Assembly (NCBI GenBank): GCA_020846515.1
Contig: JADLDX010000711.1
Location: forward strand, 1-5,742
DNA length: 5,742 nucleotides
Direction: 5' to 3'
Source of the DNA: Pirellulaceae bacterium
GTDB taxonomy: Bacteria; Planctomycetota; Planctomycetia; Pirellulales; Pirellulaceae
The first letter of the stretch is position 1, and every line of letters starts with the position of its first letter. A model generated the notes under the pieces. The model was given only the letters and a program-made list of their open reading frames with translations, did no database searches and was not told the origin of the DNA. Made by a program: the position numbers and the translations under genes. Below are positions 1 to 5,742 of this stretch, in pieces.

Positions 1-512
1 GCAATCTCGCTGTTACTGGCTAGCAGTTCCTCCGCGGCTTTCAACGCCAACTTGCGCAAACGCACTTCGCCATCATCGGCGGCTTGTTCGACTGCCACGG
101 CATGCTGCAACTTGGCAATCTTCAGTTCTATGTCCGTTAATTCTTGTTCCAGAATCGCCAATGTTTGTCCGCGTTTGACAGTTGCATTCAGCTCGACCTC
201 CAGCTTCTCTAATAGGCCGGTATCCTTGGCCGGGACTTCAACCACGTTCTGCGACTGCACAGGACAATCCGCTAACGGAAGCCAATGTACTGCCGTCGAT
301 TGTCCAGCTGTTGGAGTCTGAGCCAACGAATGCTGACCATGAAACGCATGGAACCAGCCCAGTACCATGGCCAGGCAAATCAGCCCGCCAATCGGCAGAT
401 TACCAAGTCGATTGAGAAAGAGAACGGAAAGTTTTTCGCTCGGCGCGTCCCGTCGCGCCACTTTCGTTCCAGCCACGGTCTCGCTGCTGCTCGGTGGAAT
501 GAACGTTGCCAT
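1..512 (-). CDS. HlyD-family membrane fusion (periplasmic adaptor) protein, C-terminus beyond the left edge
   Basis: The reading frame opens with ATG at 512-510 and stays open to the window edge, giving 170 residues with no stop, so the gene is partial. Residues 1-35 are polar and basic. Residues 36-58 form one hydrophobic segment (GGLICLAMVLGWF core) that fits a signal anchor with the rest in the periplasm. Residues 90-125 match the first half of a biotinyl/lipoyl-like domain (VEVPAKDTGLLEKLEVE, then VKRGQTLAILEQE). Residues 123-170 are charged, heptad-like and Ala/Leu-rich, as at the start of the adaptor coiled-coil hairpin. Proteins of this family link inner-membrane transporters to outer parts of the envelope. 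The start is supported by GAAGGA eight bases upstream and by the 34-bp gap to the preceding same-strand adaptor gene, so co-transcription is likely. The substrate and partner transporter cannot be told from this fragment. Confidence 0.87.
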   Translation of the reverse strand, partial: MATFIPPSSSETVAGTKVARRDAPSEKLSVLFLNRLGNLPIGGLICLAMVLGWFHAFHGQHSLAQTPTAGQSTAVHWLPLADCPVQSQNVVEVPAKDTGLLEKLEVELNATVKRGQTLAILEQELTDIELKIAKLQHAVAVEQAADDGEVRLRKLALKAAEELLASNSEI

Positions 513-520
513 GTTGAGAA

Positions 521-526
521 TCCTTC
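521..526 (-). promoter_or_regulatory. Ribosome binding site of the partial HlyD-like gene
   Basis: On the minus strand the sequence reads GAAGGA, then eight bases, then ATG at 512. It is the best Shine-Dalgarno match next to any gene here; the other three starts have weak or no match. It fixes the start of the partial adaptor gene. It also suggests independent ribosome entry inside a two-gene transcript, since the stop of the upstream gene is only 34 bp away. Confidence 0.65.
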
Positions 527-546
527 GTTTGTTTGCAGTTGCGTGC

Positions 547-2826
547 TTACCAGTTCAAACGCCACCAAGCGCTGGCTTCTCGATAGGCATCGCGAACGAC
601 CAACCATCCGGCATACGTGCGCCCGCAATCGATGGCGGCGCGAGCCACTGCACCATCGGTCTTGGCCGGCAAACTTCGTCCATCGACCGCCACGATACCG
701 ATGACTTTCGAAGTGCCATCTTCATCTTTTATCAATTGCTTGGACAAACTAATCAAACGACCGGTACGAACCTCGCTCGGATGACTGCTGAGAGAAAACT
801 GAACTGCGAGTCCACCCGCGGAGGCGGTCAGCGCGTCCTGAACTCGTCCCGCTTGTCGCTCAGGAATCGACAGCCGCAATTGCCAGGCCGCATCCGGTGC
901 ACAGGTGGTCAACAACAGTTGCCCAGCCGCAACGGGACGACCTTGCAAACGATTGCGAGCATCCCAAGTCGTGATGACCGCATCGCGACGAGCGTTCACA
1001 GAGAGCTGTTCCATTTGGCGACGGACAATCGTCAATTGGTCGTCCAAAGAACGAAGCGTGATCGTAAATTGTTCCAGACGGCTTTCCAATTCATCGCGCG
1101 CCAGCGGTGTAGCGGACGTGTCGCCTAACAACCTCAAACGATCTTGTTCCATTTGGGCTGCGGTACTTTGCCGTTGCCCCTCCAGTTCGTCCAATCGCGA
1201 TTCAAGCTGCTGATCGACCAGTTCAATCAACCGCTGCCCTTGTTTCACCACTTGGTCACTATCGACCAGAACTCGTCCCACACTGGCCGTTGAGGGCGCG
1301 TAGTACAGTTCCTTGTCAGTGGCTTCTAATACAGCGACCGAGCTGATGTGATCTGGCATCGGAAAGCAGATGATAGCCAGAACCAGCAGGACGGACGATG
1401 TTCGCACCAGTCCCCGTTCCAAGCGCGCCGCCAACGATCGTTGTGCTGGGGCAGACCGGGCAGCAGCAGACCGGGAATGCCACGGCAACCAATCAGTCGC
1501 GAAACCACGCACGGGACTCGACATGCTGGTGGCTTGGACCAAGGTACCAAAGGCGCGGACAAGCCCTGGCACTCGATGGCTCAACTGCTGGAAATCGTAT
1601 GAAGCATGCACAGCCAACAGGGCTTGAAGGCTGCCGTCGTCACTGATATTCAAACGTACCAGGCGATCGCAACCGATTTGCTTACGAAGTTGCGCGGCAG
1701 TTTGATCTGCAGTTACGTCTGTAGTTACGTCTGTAGTTGTGTCTGTAGTTGTGTCTGTAGTTGTGTCTGTAGTTGTGTCTGTAGTTGTGTCTGCTGTTCC
1801 GTCTGTATTTCCGGCTGTATTTCCGGCTGCTGAAGCTGAGACGTTGGCTGCATCGCTTTCGATGGCGGGTGCCGGCGTGAGCAGCCGGCGCCGGCGTTCT
1901 ACCTGATGCATGAATTGCTGGGCGGTGATAACGATTTCACTACGTGAATCGAAATTGGGCACGCCGCTGATAGCCCGCACTCGCCATTTCGACCGCAGGG
2001 GCCACCAGTTTTGGGCACCATATCGGTCAACGATCAACACCATATCCGTGCCCAGCAAGTCGTTCAATGCTGATGAGACGCGTTGATAGCGTTGCTCTTG
2101 GGTACTCGCACTGCTGATAGCCAGTAGATGCGTTTGAAGTTGCTCGGTATAGCGAGCATTTTGTGAGAAAGCTCGCAGTCGCTGGCGCCGGAGGAAGTCG
2201 GCCAGAAGGTCAGCCATTTGGGCGACAAAACGCAGGTAACCTCGCTGCGCGGCCGGCCCACCGCTGGCGGGCTGGATGACTTCCAGCAAGGTATCAACTC
2301 GCTCGTGGATTTTGATGGGCACCACCAACAACGCTTGATCCAGCGGATTGGTGGGCCGATCGGCGGCGATGCGCACCGATTTGGGCGGTACGAGAATCGG
2401 CGCGCTTTCGGCAGCGACACATGCCAGCACGTTCTGATGAGCCATTGCGGCTTCACTCATGCGTTGGTGCTGAGCAGGCTCATCGAACTGATCAACGATC
2501 TGATCACTGGCTTGGCCTGCTGGGCATAGGTCCAGCGGCAAGTTGTGATGGCCTTGCAAATAGAAACGCTGATCGGATGAGATCTGCCAAATGGCGGCCG
2601 CGCTTGCGCCCATAGCGGTACACAATCGCGGCAACATGCCGGCCGCGAACACAGGTAATTCCACATCGCTGGCCGACAGCTCGGCAATCTCGGCTACCAG
2701 CGTACGAATCTCAATTTTGGTCTGAGTTAACTGGGGCGTATCTAGCGCCGCCACACTGCTCGCACCAGTGATAAAGCCATCACCGGCCAGCCCTGCGTGT
2801 CCGCTGCTGATACCTGCCGTTGTCAT
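547..2826 (-). CDS. GAF-like/HlyD fusion: membrane-anchored adaptor with an N-terminal cytoplasmic sensor-like region
   Basis: This is a complete 759-residue protein, ATG at 2826 and TAA at 549-547. Residues about 45-215 look like a GAF-type domain (AAIWQISSDQRFYLQGH strand region; ALLVVPIKIHERVDTLLEV core). Residues about 225-430 look like a second, divergent GAF-type domain, split near 340-373 by Thr-Thr-Thr-Asp repeats. Residues 474-490 are a single membrane segment. Residues 496-540 form the first lipoyl half (SVGRVLVDSDQVVKQGQRLI), 536-612 two coiled-coil helices, 613-645 the second lipoyl half (RPVAAGQLLLTTCAPDAAW) and about 645-720 a beta-barrel. The C-terminal tail carries CGRTYAGW. 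GAF domains usually bind small ligands or mediate regulation, so a cytoplasmic sensor joined to a periplasmic adaptor is inferred, not shown. No other in-frame start precedes the ATG (a TGA lies at 2886-2884) and no clear Shine-Dalgarno is present. The gene probably forms an operon with the adaptor 34 bp downstream. The HlyD half is certain enough; the GAF assignment is weaker, and ligand and cargo are unknown. Confidence 0.92.
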   Translation of the reverse strand: MTTAGISSGHAGLAGDGFITGASSVAALDTPQLTQTKIEIRTLVAEIAELSASDVELPVFAAGMLPRLCTAMGASAAAIWQISSDQRFYLQGHHNLPLDLCPAGQASDQIVDQFDEPAQHQRMSEAAMAHQNVLACVAAESAPILVPPKSVRIAADRPTNPLDQALLVVPIKIHERVDTLLEVIQPASGGPAAQRGYLRFVAQMADLLADFLRRQRLRAFSQNARYTEQLQTHLLAISSASTQEQRYQRVSSALNDLLGTDMVLIVDRYGAQNWWPLRSKWRVRAISGVPNFDSRSEIVITAQQFMHQVERRRRLLTPAPAIESDAANVSASAAGNTAGNTDGTADTTTDTTTDTTTDTTTDTTTDVTTDVTADQTAAQLRKQIGCDRLVRLNISDDGSLQALLAVHASYDFQQLSHRVPGLVRAFGTLVQATSMSSPVRGFATDWLPWHSRSAAARSAPAQRSLAARLERGLVRTSSVLLVLAIICFPMPDHISSVAVLEATDKELYYAPSTASVGRVLVDSDQVVKQGQRLIELVDQQLESRLDELEGQRQSTAAQMEQDRLRLLGDTSATPLARDELESRLEQFTITLRSLDDQLTIVRRQMEQLSVNARRDAVITTWDARNRLQGRPVAAGQLLLTTCAPDAAWQLRLSIPERQAGRVQDALTASAGGLAVQFSLSSHPSEVRTGRLISLSKQLIKDEDGTSKVIGIVAVDGRSLPAKTDGAVARAAIDCGRTYAGWLVVRDAYREASAWWRLNW
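1705..1836 (-). repeat. 12-bp coding minisatellite (Thr-Thr-Thr-Asp repeat) in the GAF-HlyD gene
   Basis: Eleven consecutive 12-bp units start at 1705. Five are identical on the plus strand (GTCTGTAGTTGT, 1729-1788), and the flanking units are progressively degenerate. Read on the coding minus strand, each perfect unit is ACAACTACAGAC, giving Thr-Thr-Thr-Asp. The outer units give Val-Thr-Thr-Asp, Val-Thr-Ala-Asp and Asn-Thr-Asp/Ala-type variants. Because the period is a multiple of three, gain or loss of copies keeps the frame. The identical core with decayed edges is what recent slippage or unequal exchange produces. The array falls in the middle of the second GAF-like region and probably forms a flexible acidic loop. 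Confidence 0.95.
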
Positions 2827-2863
2827 AATCGAGATACCACTAAGGGTTTTGAACTGAAACTGC

Positions 2864-2941
2864 CTTAGATCACTGCTCTTAGATCACTAGGCTTAAAAAC
2901 TCGCTACGCTCAATCATTCACTGTGCTTAAATCACTGCTCT
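2864..2941. repeat. Three copies of an 11-bp motif upstream of the GAF-HlyD gene
   Basis: CTTAGATCACT occurs at 2864-2874 and again at 2878-2888, and CTTAAATCACT at 2926-2936. The first and third copies extend to a 16-bp match with one difference (CTTAGATCACTGCTCT at 2864-2879, CTTAAATCACTGCTCT at 2926-2941). On the minus strand the consensus is AGTGATYTAAG. The copies lie 38 to 110 bp upstream of the ATG at 2826, where operators or promoter elements would sit. No good -35/-10 pair was found among them, so they may be binding sites or just decayed intergenic repeats. Confidence 0.55.
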
Positions 2942-3016
2942 CAGTGCACTACTTTCAGGTCAATCAGCGGCTGCAAAATCCAGCTACCCACGGGCTCTCC
3001 ACAGCCGGCTAGCCTT

Positions 3017-3038
3017 TTGTGTTATTGCATTAACACAA
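3017..3038. other. 8-bp inverted repeat after the family-9 glycosyltransferase gene
   Basis: The arms TTGTGTTA (3017-3024) and TAACACAA (3031-3038) are perfectly complementary around a six-base loop. The hairpin begins 32 bases past the stop codon of the minus-strand glycosyltransferase gene. On that strand it is followed by AAAAGG, not a U-run, and it is AT-rich, so it is a poor intrinsic terminator. It could be an operator-like palindrome for the downstream GAF-HlyD gene or an RNA 3' end structure. Confidence 0.35.
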
Positions 3039-3043
3039 TGACA

Positions 3044-3058
3044 CAAGAGCGATTTTCG
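3044..3058. repeat. 15-bp direct repeat, left copy beside the family-9 glycosyltransferase gene
   Basis: CAAGAGCGATTTTCG here is identical to the sequence at 4270-4284. This copy lies 12 bases beyond the stop codon of the minus-strand glycosyltransferase gene. Both copies are non-coding and in the same orientation. Confidence 0.6.
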
Positions 3059-3070
3059 ACTGCGTGACGT

Positions 3071-4189
3071 TCAAGCGCTGGCACGTTGCGTGTGTTGGCA
3101 AGCCAGGACGTCCAGGCAAGCGTCGACGACTTCTTCCACGTTGATGGCATTCATGGCAGTGGCGACACCGCGTCGCTTGGGTGCTCCGCGTGGGGGTATA
3201 ACGATGCTTTGCACCACGCGATGCTGCGCGCCGTATGGGCCGCATTCATCGCCCCAAGTGGGACCAAACAGTACGACGCTTGGCGTACCGACGGCGGCGG
3301 CTAAATGTGCTGGACCGGTATCACTGGAGACAACTAATTTGGCCAGGCGCAACCATTCGGCCAGTTCGGGGAGCGTTGTATCGGGAGCTAAAATGCCTGC
3401 CGGGCCGAGGCCGTGCACGATTTGCTCGGCGGCATGTTTCTCTGATTCGCCGGCCCAGACAACTAGTGACTTTAGACCACGTTGGCGGAACAGAGCCTGC
3501 CCCACTTCCGCGAAACGGCTGGGTGGCCAGAGCTTGGTCGGCCAGCCTGCGCCGACGTTAATGCAAATCCACTGGGGGCCCAATTGTAGCTCAGCCAACT
3601 GCGTCTCAACGCGTTGTGACTCCGCCATATAGCGCGGCATATGAAAATCACCGGTACCACGTTGTGGTTCGTGCCACGGCGATAGCAACTCGCGATAGCA
3701 GTCGACCATGTGTCGATGGCTGCGCGTCACGCGTGTCGTATACAGCCAGGGTGCGATCTCGCGTGCGTGTGAACGATCGAATCCCACCCGCACACGCGCA
3801 CCACTGAGCCATCCCAGCATGGCGCTTTTGGTCAAGCCTTGGGGGTCGAGCACCAGATCGAAACGCTCAGCCTGCAATTGATCACGCAGTTCTCTCCACA
3901 ACTTGGGCTGCTTCATCCACTTTTTGCCGATGCGCTGGACGCGATCGATGTCTGGATGAGTTTGCAGCAGCGCCGCCGCGCCGCAATCGACCAGCCAAGT
4001 TATATGACTTCCAGGCCAAAGGCGTTTGACGTCGACGGCCAGGGGCAACGTCGCCAGGCAGTCGCCAATGGCGCTCAAACGAGTGATCATCACACGCTCC
4101 GGCTGAAAGGCATCGCGCAGACCGCCGCTGAGCTGTCTTCGAAATCGGCTACCGGTTGGGTTGAATTGTGTGTTGTGATCCATGGGCAT
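3071..4189 (-). CDS. Glycosyltransferase family 9 protein, LPS heptosyltransferase I (WaaC)-like
   Basis: This is a complete 372-residue protein, ATG at 4189 and TGA at 3073-3071. The N-terminal Rossmann half opens at residue 32 with VMITRLSAIGDCLATLPLA, the family-9 signature; Asp43 matches the conserved catalytic aspartate of heptosyltransferases. FDLVLDPQGLTKSAML (110-124) and GFDRSHAREIAPWLY (136-150) resemble the heptosyltransferase I acceptor-side segments. The C-terminal half has a NVGAGWPTKLWPPSRF-type strand-loop (211-226) and the nucleotide-sugar motif SSDTGPAHLAAAVGTPSVV (288-306) followed by LFGPT. The family transfers ADP-heptose to the lipid A-Kdo core at the cytoplasmic face of the inner membrane. 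Heptose specificity is inferred; another sugar is possible. A second in-frame ATG lies six bases on (4183), with GAG near it, and could be the true start. About 30 residues precede the catalytic fold, more than in WaaC of enterobacteria. It is separated by 244 bp from the adaptor genes and is probably a separate unit. Confidence 0.93.
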   Translation of the reverse strand: MPMDHNTQFNPTGSRFRRQLSGGLRDAFQPERVMITRLSAIGDCLATLPLAVDVKRLWPGSHITWLVDCGAAALLQTHPDIDRVQRIGKKWMKQPKLWRELRDQLQAERFDLVLDPQGLTKSAMLGWLSGARVRVGFDRSHAREIAPWLYTTRVTRSHRHMVDCYRELLSPWHEPQRGTGDFHMPRYMAESQRVETQLAELQLGPQWICINVGAGWPTKLWPPSRFAEVGQALFRQRGLKSLVVWAGESEKHAAEQIVHGLGPAGILAPDTTLPELAEWLRLAKLVVSSDTGPAHLAAAVGTPSVVLFGPTWGDECGPYGAQHRVVQSIVIPPRGAPKRRGVATAMNAINVEEVVDACLDVLACQHTQRASA

Positions 4190-4461
4190 CTCAAACTGAA
4201 ATCCATTCTGAGCTCGGCCATCTGTGAAGGCGATGAAGAGTTACCCTAGCTAATTTGCCTAGATTGAGCCAAGAGCGATTTTCGCGGGACGAGCTTTGAT
4301 GAACCGCGTGACCATTTAACGAACGAGTGTCCAGCGTTGGCACAGGCGCGGCAACGCGATCATGGGCCGTTCAGATGCTTGGTGACGAAGCGTTATTCAC
4401 AGATTCAGCCGTGCTGAACGAACGCATGCAGGCTCGAGAAACTGGGGTGAACGTCTGTTGC
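4190..4461. other. Spacer upstream of the family-9 glycosyltransferase gene
   Basis: This stretch must carry the promoter of the minus-strand glycosyltransferase gene, because a minus-facing terminator closes it on the right. No convincing sigma-70 promoter was recognised. It contains the right copy of the 15-bp direct repeat and a single DnaA-box-like TTATTCACA at 4393-4401, which alone means little. Short open frames exist on both strands but read through the terminator poly-A tract or show no domain, so none is called. Confidence 0.4.
4270..4284. repeat. 15-bp direct repeat, right copy beside the family-9 glycosyltransferase gene
   Basis: CAAGAGCGATTTTCG is identical to 3044-3058, 1226 bp away and in the same orientation. 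It lies 81 bp upstream of the glycosyltransferase start. In this copy GCGA-TTT-TCGC (4276-4286) could form a small stem; the left copy lacks the outermost pair. Confidence 0.6.
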
Positions 4462-4491
4462 AAAAAAAAAAATGGCGGCATCCTGCCGCCA
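4462..4491 (-). terminator. Intrinsic terminator facing the minus strand
   Basis: On the minus strand an 8-bp perfect stem (TGGCGGCA / TGCCGCCA; plus-strand arms 4473-4480 and 4484-4491) with a three-base loop is followed at once by eleven Ts (4472-4462). This is a strong rho-independent terminator. On the plus strand the stem is preceded by As and has no T-run after it, so it works in one direction only. It would end a transcript coming from the right, where no convincing minus-strand gene is seen, and it insulates the family-9 glycosyltransferase gene. Confidence 0.85.
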
Positions 4492-4984
4492 AATCCACGC
4501 CATCCTGGCCGGTTTGCGGTTGCAGTTCGACTTGAACCCCAGGCAATCCTACACTGGTAAGATGGTTCAAACCGGGCTTTCCTTAGTCCAAATGCCATCC
4601 CTGCACTGGCCCGGGCACGCAAGGGCTACGTACCCACCAGAAACGTTGCAACGCATAAGAGCCACAAATCCAATTTGCAGCAGATAAGACTCGCAGAAAC
4701 ATACAGAACCGGGCGCGGTGAACTTTTCCCTCCACCAGGGAGTATTACTTGGGTGAAGATACTGCCCCCACCGCCAGAGTCAAGCGGGGTTATTGACATT
4801 TTTTCCACATTTGAAACGATGGCAGGCCTTCCCTCTGCCAAGGAGTGGGCCAAGGATTCGGCGACCAAAGGGCTGGCGTCCTGTAGTTGCCAGTACCACA
4901 AAGATAAGGCCCGGTCTGCTTTTTTCAGACCTACATCCCAGCTTCGCAATTCAATTACCAATTATTTAAGTGAGCCGATCGGTC
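4492..4984. other. Non-coding or unrecognised stretch between the orphan terminator and the family-2 glycosyltransferase
   Basis: No gene is called here. A minus-strand frame of 111 codons (4626-4961) starts only with TTG directly after a stop, has no Shine-Dalgarno and matches no family I know. A plus-strand frame of 105 codons (4675-4992) overlaps it and also depends on TTG. Small inverted repeats are present: TCCCT/AGGGA at 4727-4741, AGTAT/ATACT at 4741-4763 and GTCTG/CAGAC at 4914-4930. Together with the minus-strand terminator at the left end, this leaves room for a structured RNA or a small unrecognised gene on the minus strand. I saw no signature of tmRNA, RNase P RNA or SRP RNA. The right end must hold the leader of the plus-strand glycosyltransferase gene. 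Confidence 0.4.
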
Positions 4985-5742
4985 ATGGGTGATCAGCCTT
5001 TGAAAGCAGCCTCTGATCGAGAGCCAGTCATACCGACGCTCAGCGGTGTTGAATCCAACCGACTGCATCAGATGCTGACAGAGGATGTATGTCGGCGATT
5101 GGGCATCTTTGTGATTCCGAGTTCGTTTCGATTGTCGGTCGTCATCCCTGTGTTTAATGAAGTGAACACGGTCTTGCAGGTCATCGAGCGTGTCAGGCGA
5201 ACCGAATTGCCGTTGGAGATTATCTTGGTCGACGATGGCAGCGTCGATGGCACGCGCGATAAATTGGCCAGCATGCCCAAATCAGATGACTTGAAGATCA
5301 TTCTGCATGAGCAAAACCGCGGTAAAGGAGCTGCCCTGCGGACCGGCTTTCAACACGCCACTGGTCAGGCCGTGGTCGTGCAAGATGCCGACTTGGAGTA
5401 TGACCCCGATGACTTTCGCTTCTTGATTCAACCCATTATCGAAGACGAAGCCGATGTGGTGTACGGTACGCGCTATGGCCACCATGATCGACAAGTGCCG
5501 CCGCTGTGGCACGTCTGGGTCAATCGGCTAATCACACGATTGACCAACCTGCGAACAGGTTTGTATTTGAGCGATGTCGAAACTTGCTATAAGGTTATTC
5601 GCCGCGAATTGATTGCCGAATTGGGGCCAAACCTCAGGGAGAATCGTTTTGGTATCGAGATCGAACTGACCGTCAAACTGGCTCGCAAACGTGTGCGGTT
5701 CTATGAACGGCCCATTCGATACCATCGTCGCAGTTACCATGA
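4985..5742 (+). CDS. Glycosyltransferase family 2, polyprenyl/dolichol-phosphate mannosyltransferase type, C-terminus beyond the right edge
   Basis: The frame runs from ATG at 4985 to the window edge without a stop, giving 252 residues. Residues 1-48 are an extension before the GT-A fold. Then come LSVVIPVFNE (50-59), LVDDGSVDGT (81-90) with nucleotide-binding aspartates, NRGKGAALRTGF (111-122) and VVQDADLEYDP (131-141), holding the Asp-Ala-Asp metal-binding motif. VVYGTRYG (158-165), LSDVETCYKVIRRELI (195-210) and ENRFGIEIELTVKLAR (219-234) follow. These segments are typical of the DPM1/DPG_synthase-like branch, which moves a sugar from a nucleotide donor to a polyprenyl phosphate at the membrane. 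Only the last part, after the conserved RRSYH (248-252), is missing. GTG at 4970 is an alternative start, bounded by TAA at 4967. AAGTGAG (4968-4974) is a weak Shine-Dalgarno ten bases before the ATG, which is why ATG is preferred. It is transcribed away from the family-9 gene. Exact donor and acceptor are unknown. Confidence 0.92.
   Translation, partial: MGDQPLKAASDREPVIPTLSGVESNRLHQMLTEDVCRRLGIFVIPSSFRLSVVIPVFNEVNTVLQVIERVRRTELPLEIILVDDGSVDGTRDKLASMPKSDDLKIILHEQNRGKGAALRTGFQHATGQAVVVQDADLEYDPDDFRFLIQPIIEDEADVVYGTRYGHHDRQVPPLWHVWVNRLITRLTNLRTGLYLSDVETCYKVIRRELIAELGPNLRENRFGIEIELTVKLARKRVRFYERPIRYHRRSYH

Noticed and set aside
1606..1833. Plus-strand frame with Cys-Val-Cys-Ser repeats
   Set aside because: It is the antisense reading of the minisatellite that encodes Thr-Thr-Thr-Asp in the GAF-HlyD gene, so the cysteine pattern is an artefact.
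4515..4545. tRNA-like T-arm sequence (GGTTCAAGTC on the minus strand)
   Set aside because: The bases on either side do not pair as a T-stem, and no anticodon arm or acceptor stem can be drawn around it.
4327..4560. Plus-strand open frame of 77 codons
   Set aside because: It starts with GTG and runs straight through the poly-A tract and stem of the terminator, so the lysine run and following residues are non-coding sequence.
4393..4809. DnaA-box-like sequences (TTATTCACA at 4393, TTTTCCACA at 4801)
   Set aside because: Both have one mismatch to TTATCCACA, they are 400 bp apart, and there is no dnaA, dnaN or AT-rich unwinding region nearby, so an origin is not supported.
4793..4820. Possible plus-strand promoter with a perfect TTGACA at 4793-4798
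   Set aside because: The best -10 at 16-17 bp spacing (AACGAT) matches only three of six positions, and the site lies about 190 bp before the nearest start codon.
4626..4961. Minus-strand open frame of 111 codons
   Set aside because: Its only long start is a TTG directly after a TAA, with no Shine-Dalgarno and no recognised domain. It overlaps an equally long plus-strand frame, and its third-position GC (about half) does not favour coding. It stays a weak candidate tied to the orphan terminator.
4675..4992. Plus-strand open frame of 105 codons
   Set aside because: It starts with TTG, shows no domain, and overlaps the start of the well-supported family-2 glycosyltransferase in another frame.

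Overview
The window looks like a chromosomal piece from a planctomycete, most likely of the Pirellulales/Rhodopirellula type. This rests on protein style, not on a database match. One gene fuses cytoplasmic GAF-like modules to a membrane-anchored HlyD-type adaptor and is followed by a second HlyD-type adaptor. The genes have weak or no Shine-Dalgarno sequences, base composition is moderate, and the spacers are long. The family-2 glycosyltransferase also has an N-terminal extension of a kind I associate with that group. No rRNA, tRNA, insertion sequence, CRISPR array or phage gene is visible.

Layout, left to right. On the minus strand, positions 1-512 hold the first 170 residues of a membrane-fusion (HlyD-like) protein that runs off the left edge. 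Just upstream of it in transcription order, 34 bp away on the same strand, is a 759-residue protein (547-2826) with two GAF-like regions, one membrane segment and a complete HlyD-type adaptor (lipoyl half, coiled-coil hairpin, lipoyl half, beta-barrel). Its second GAF-like region is interrupted by a 12-bp in-frame tandem repeat that encodes Thr-Thr-Thr-Asp units. A 244-bp spacer (2827-3070) holds three copies of an 11-bp motif and an 8-bp inverted repeat. Next comes a minus-strand family-9 glycosyltransferase (3071-4189) resembling LPS heptosyltransferase I. Two exact 15-bp direct repeats lie just outside it, one on each side. A 795-bp stretch (4190-4984) has no convincing gene, but it contains a textbook intrinsic terminator facing the minus strand at 4462-4491. 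On the plus strand, 4985 to the right edge encodes a family-2 glycosyltransferase of the dolichol/polyprenyl-phosphate mannosyltransferase type, cut off at 252 residues.

How the genes fit together. The two adaptors are probably co-transcribed and would form the periplasm-spanning part of an export or envelope machine. Their pump or protease partner is not in the window and may lie to the left. The two glycosyltransferases are transcribed divergently and both suggest envelope glycan synthesis. The least explained items are the GAF-HlyD fusion with its repeat-expanded loop, the repeats flanking the heptosyltransferase gene, and the orphan terminator, which implies an unrecognised minus-strand transcript between about 4492 and 4980.
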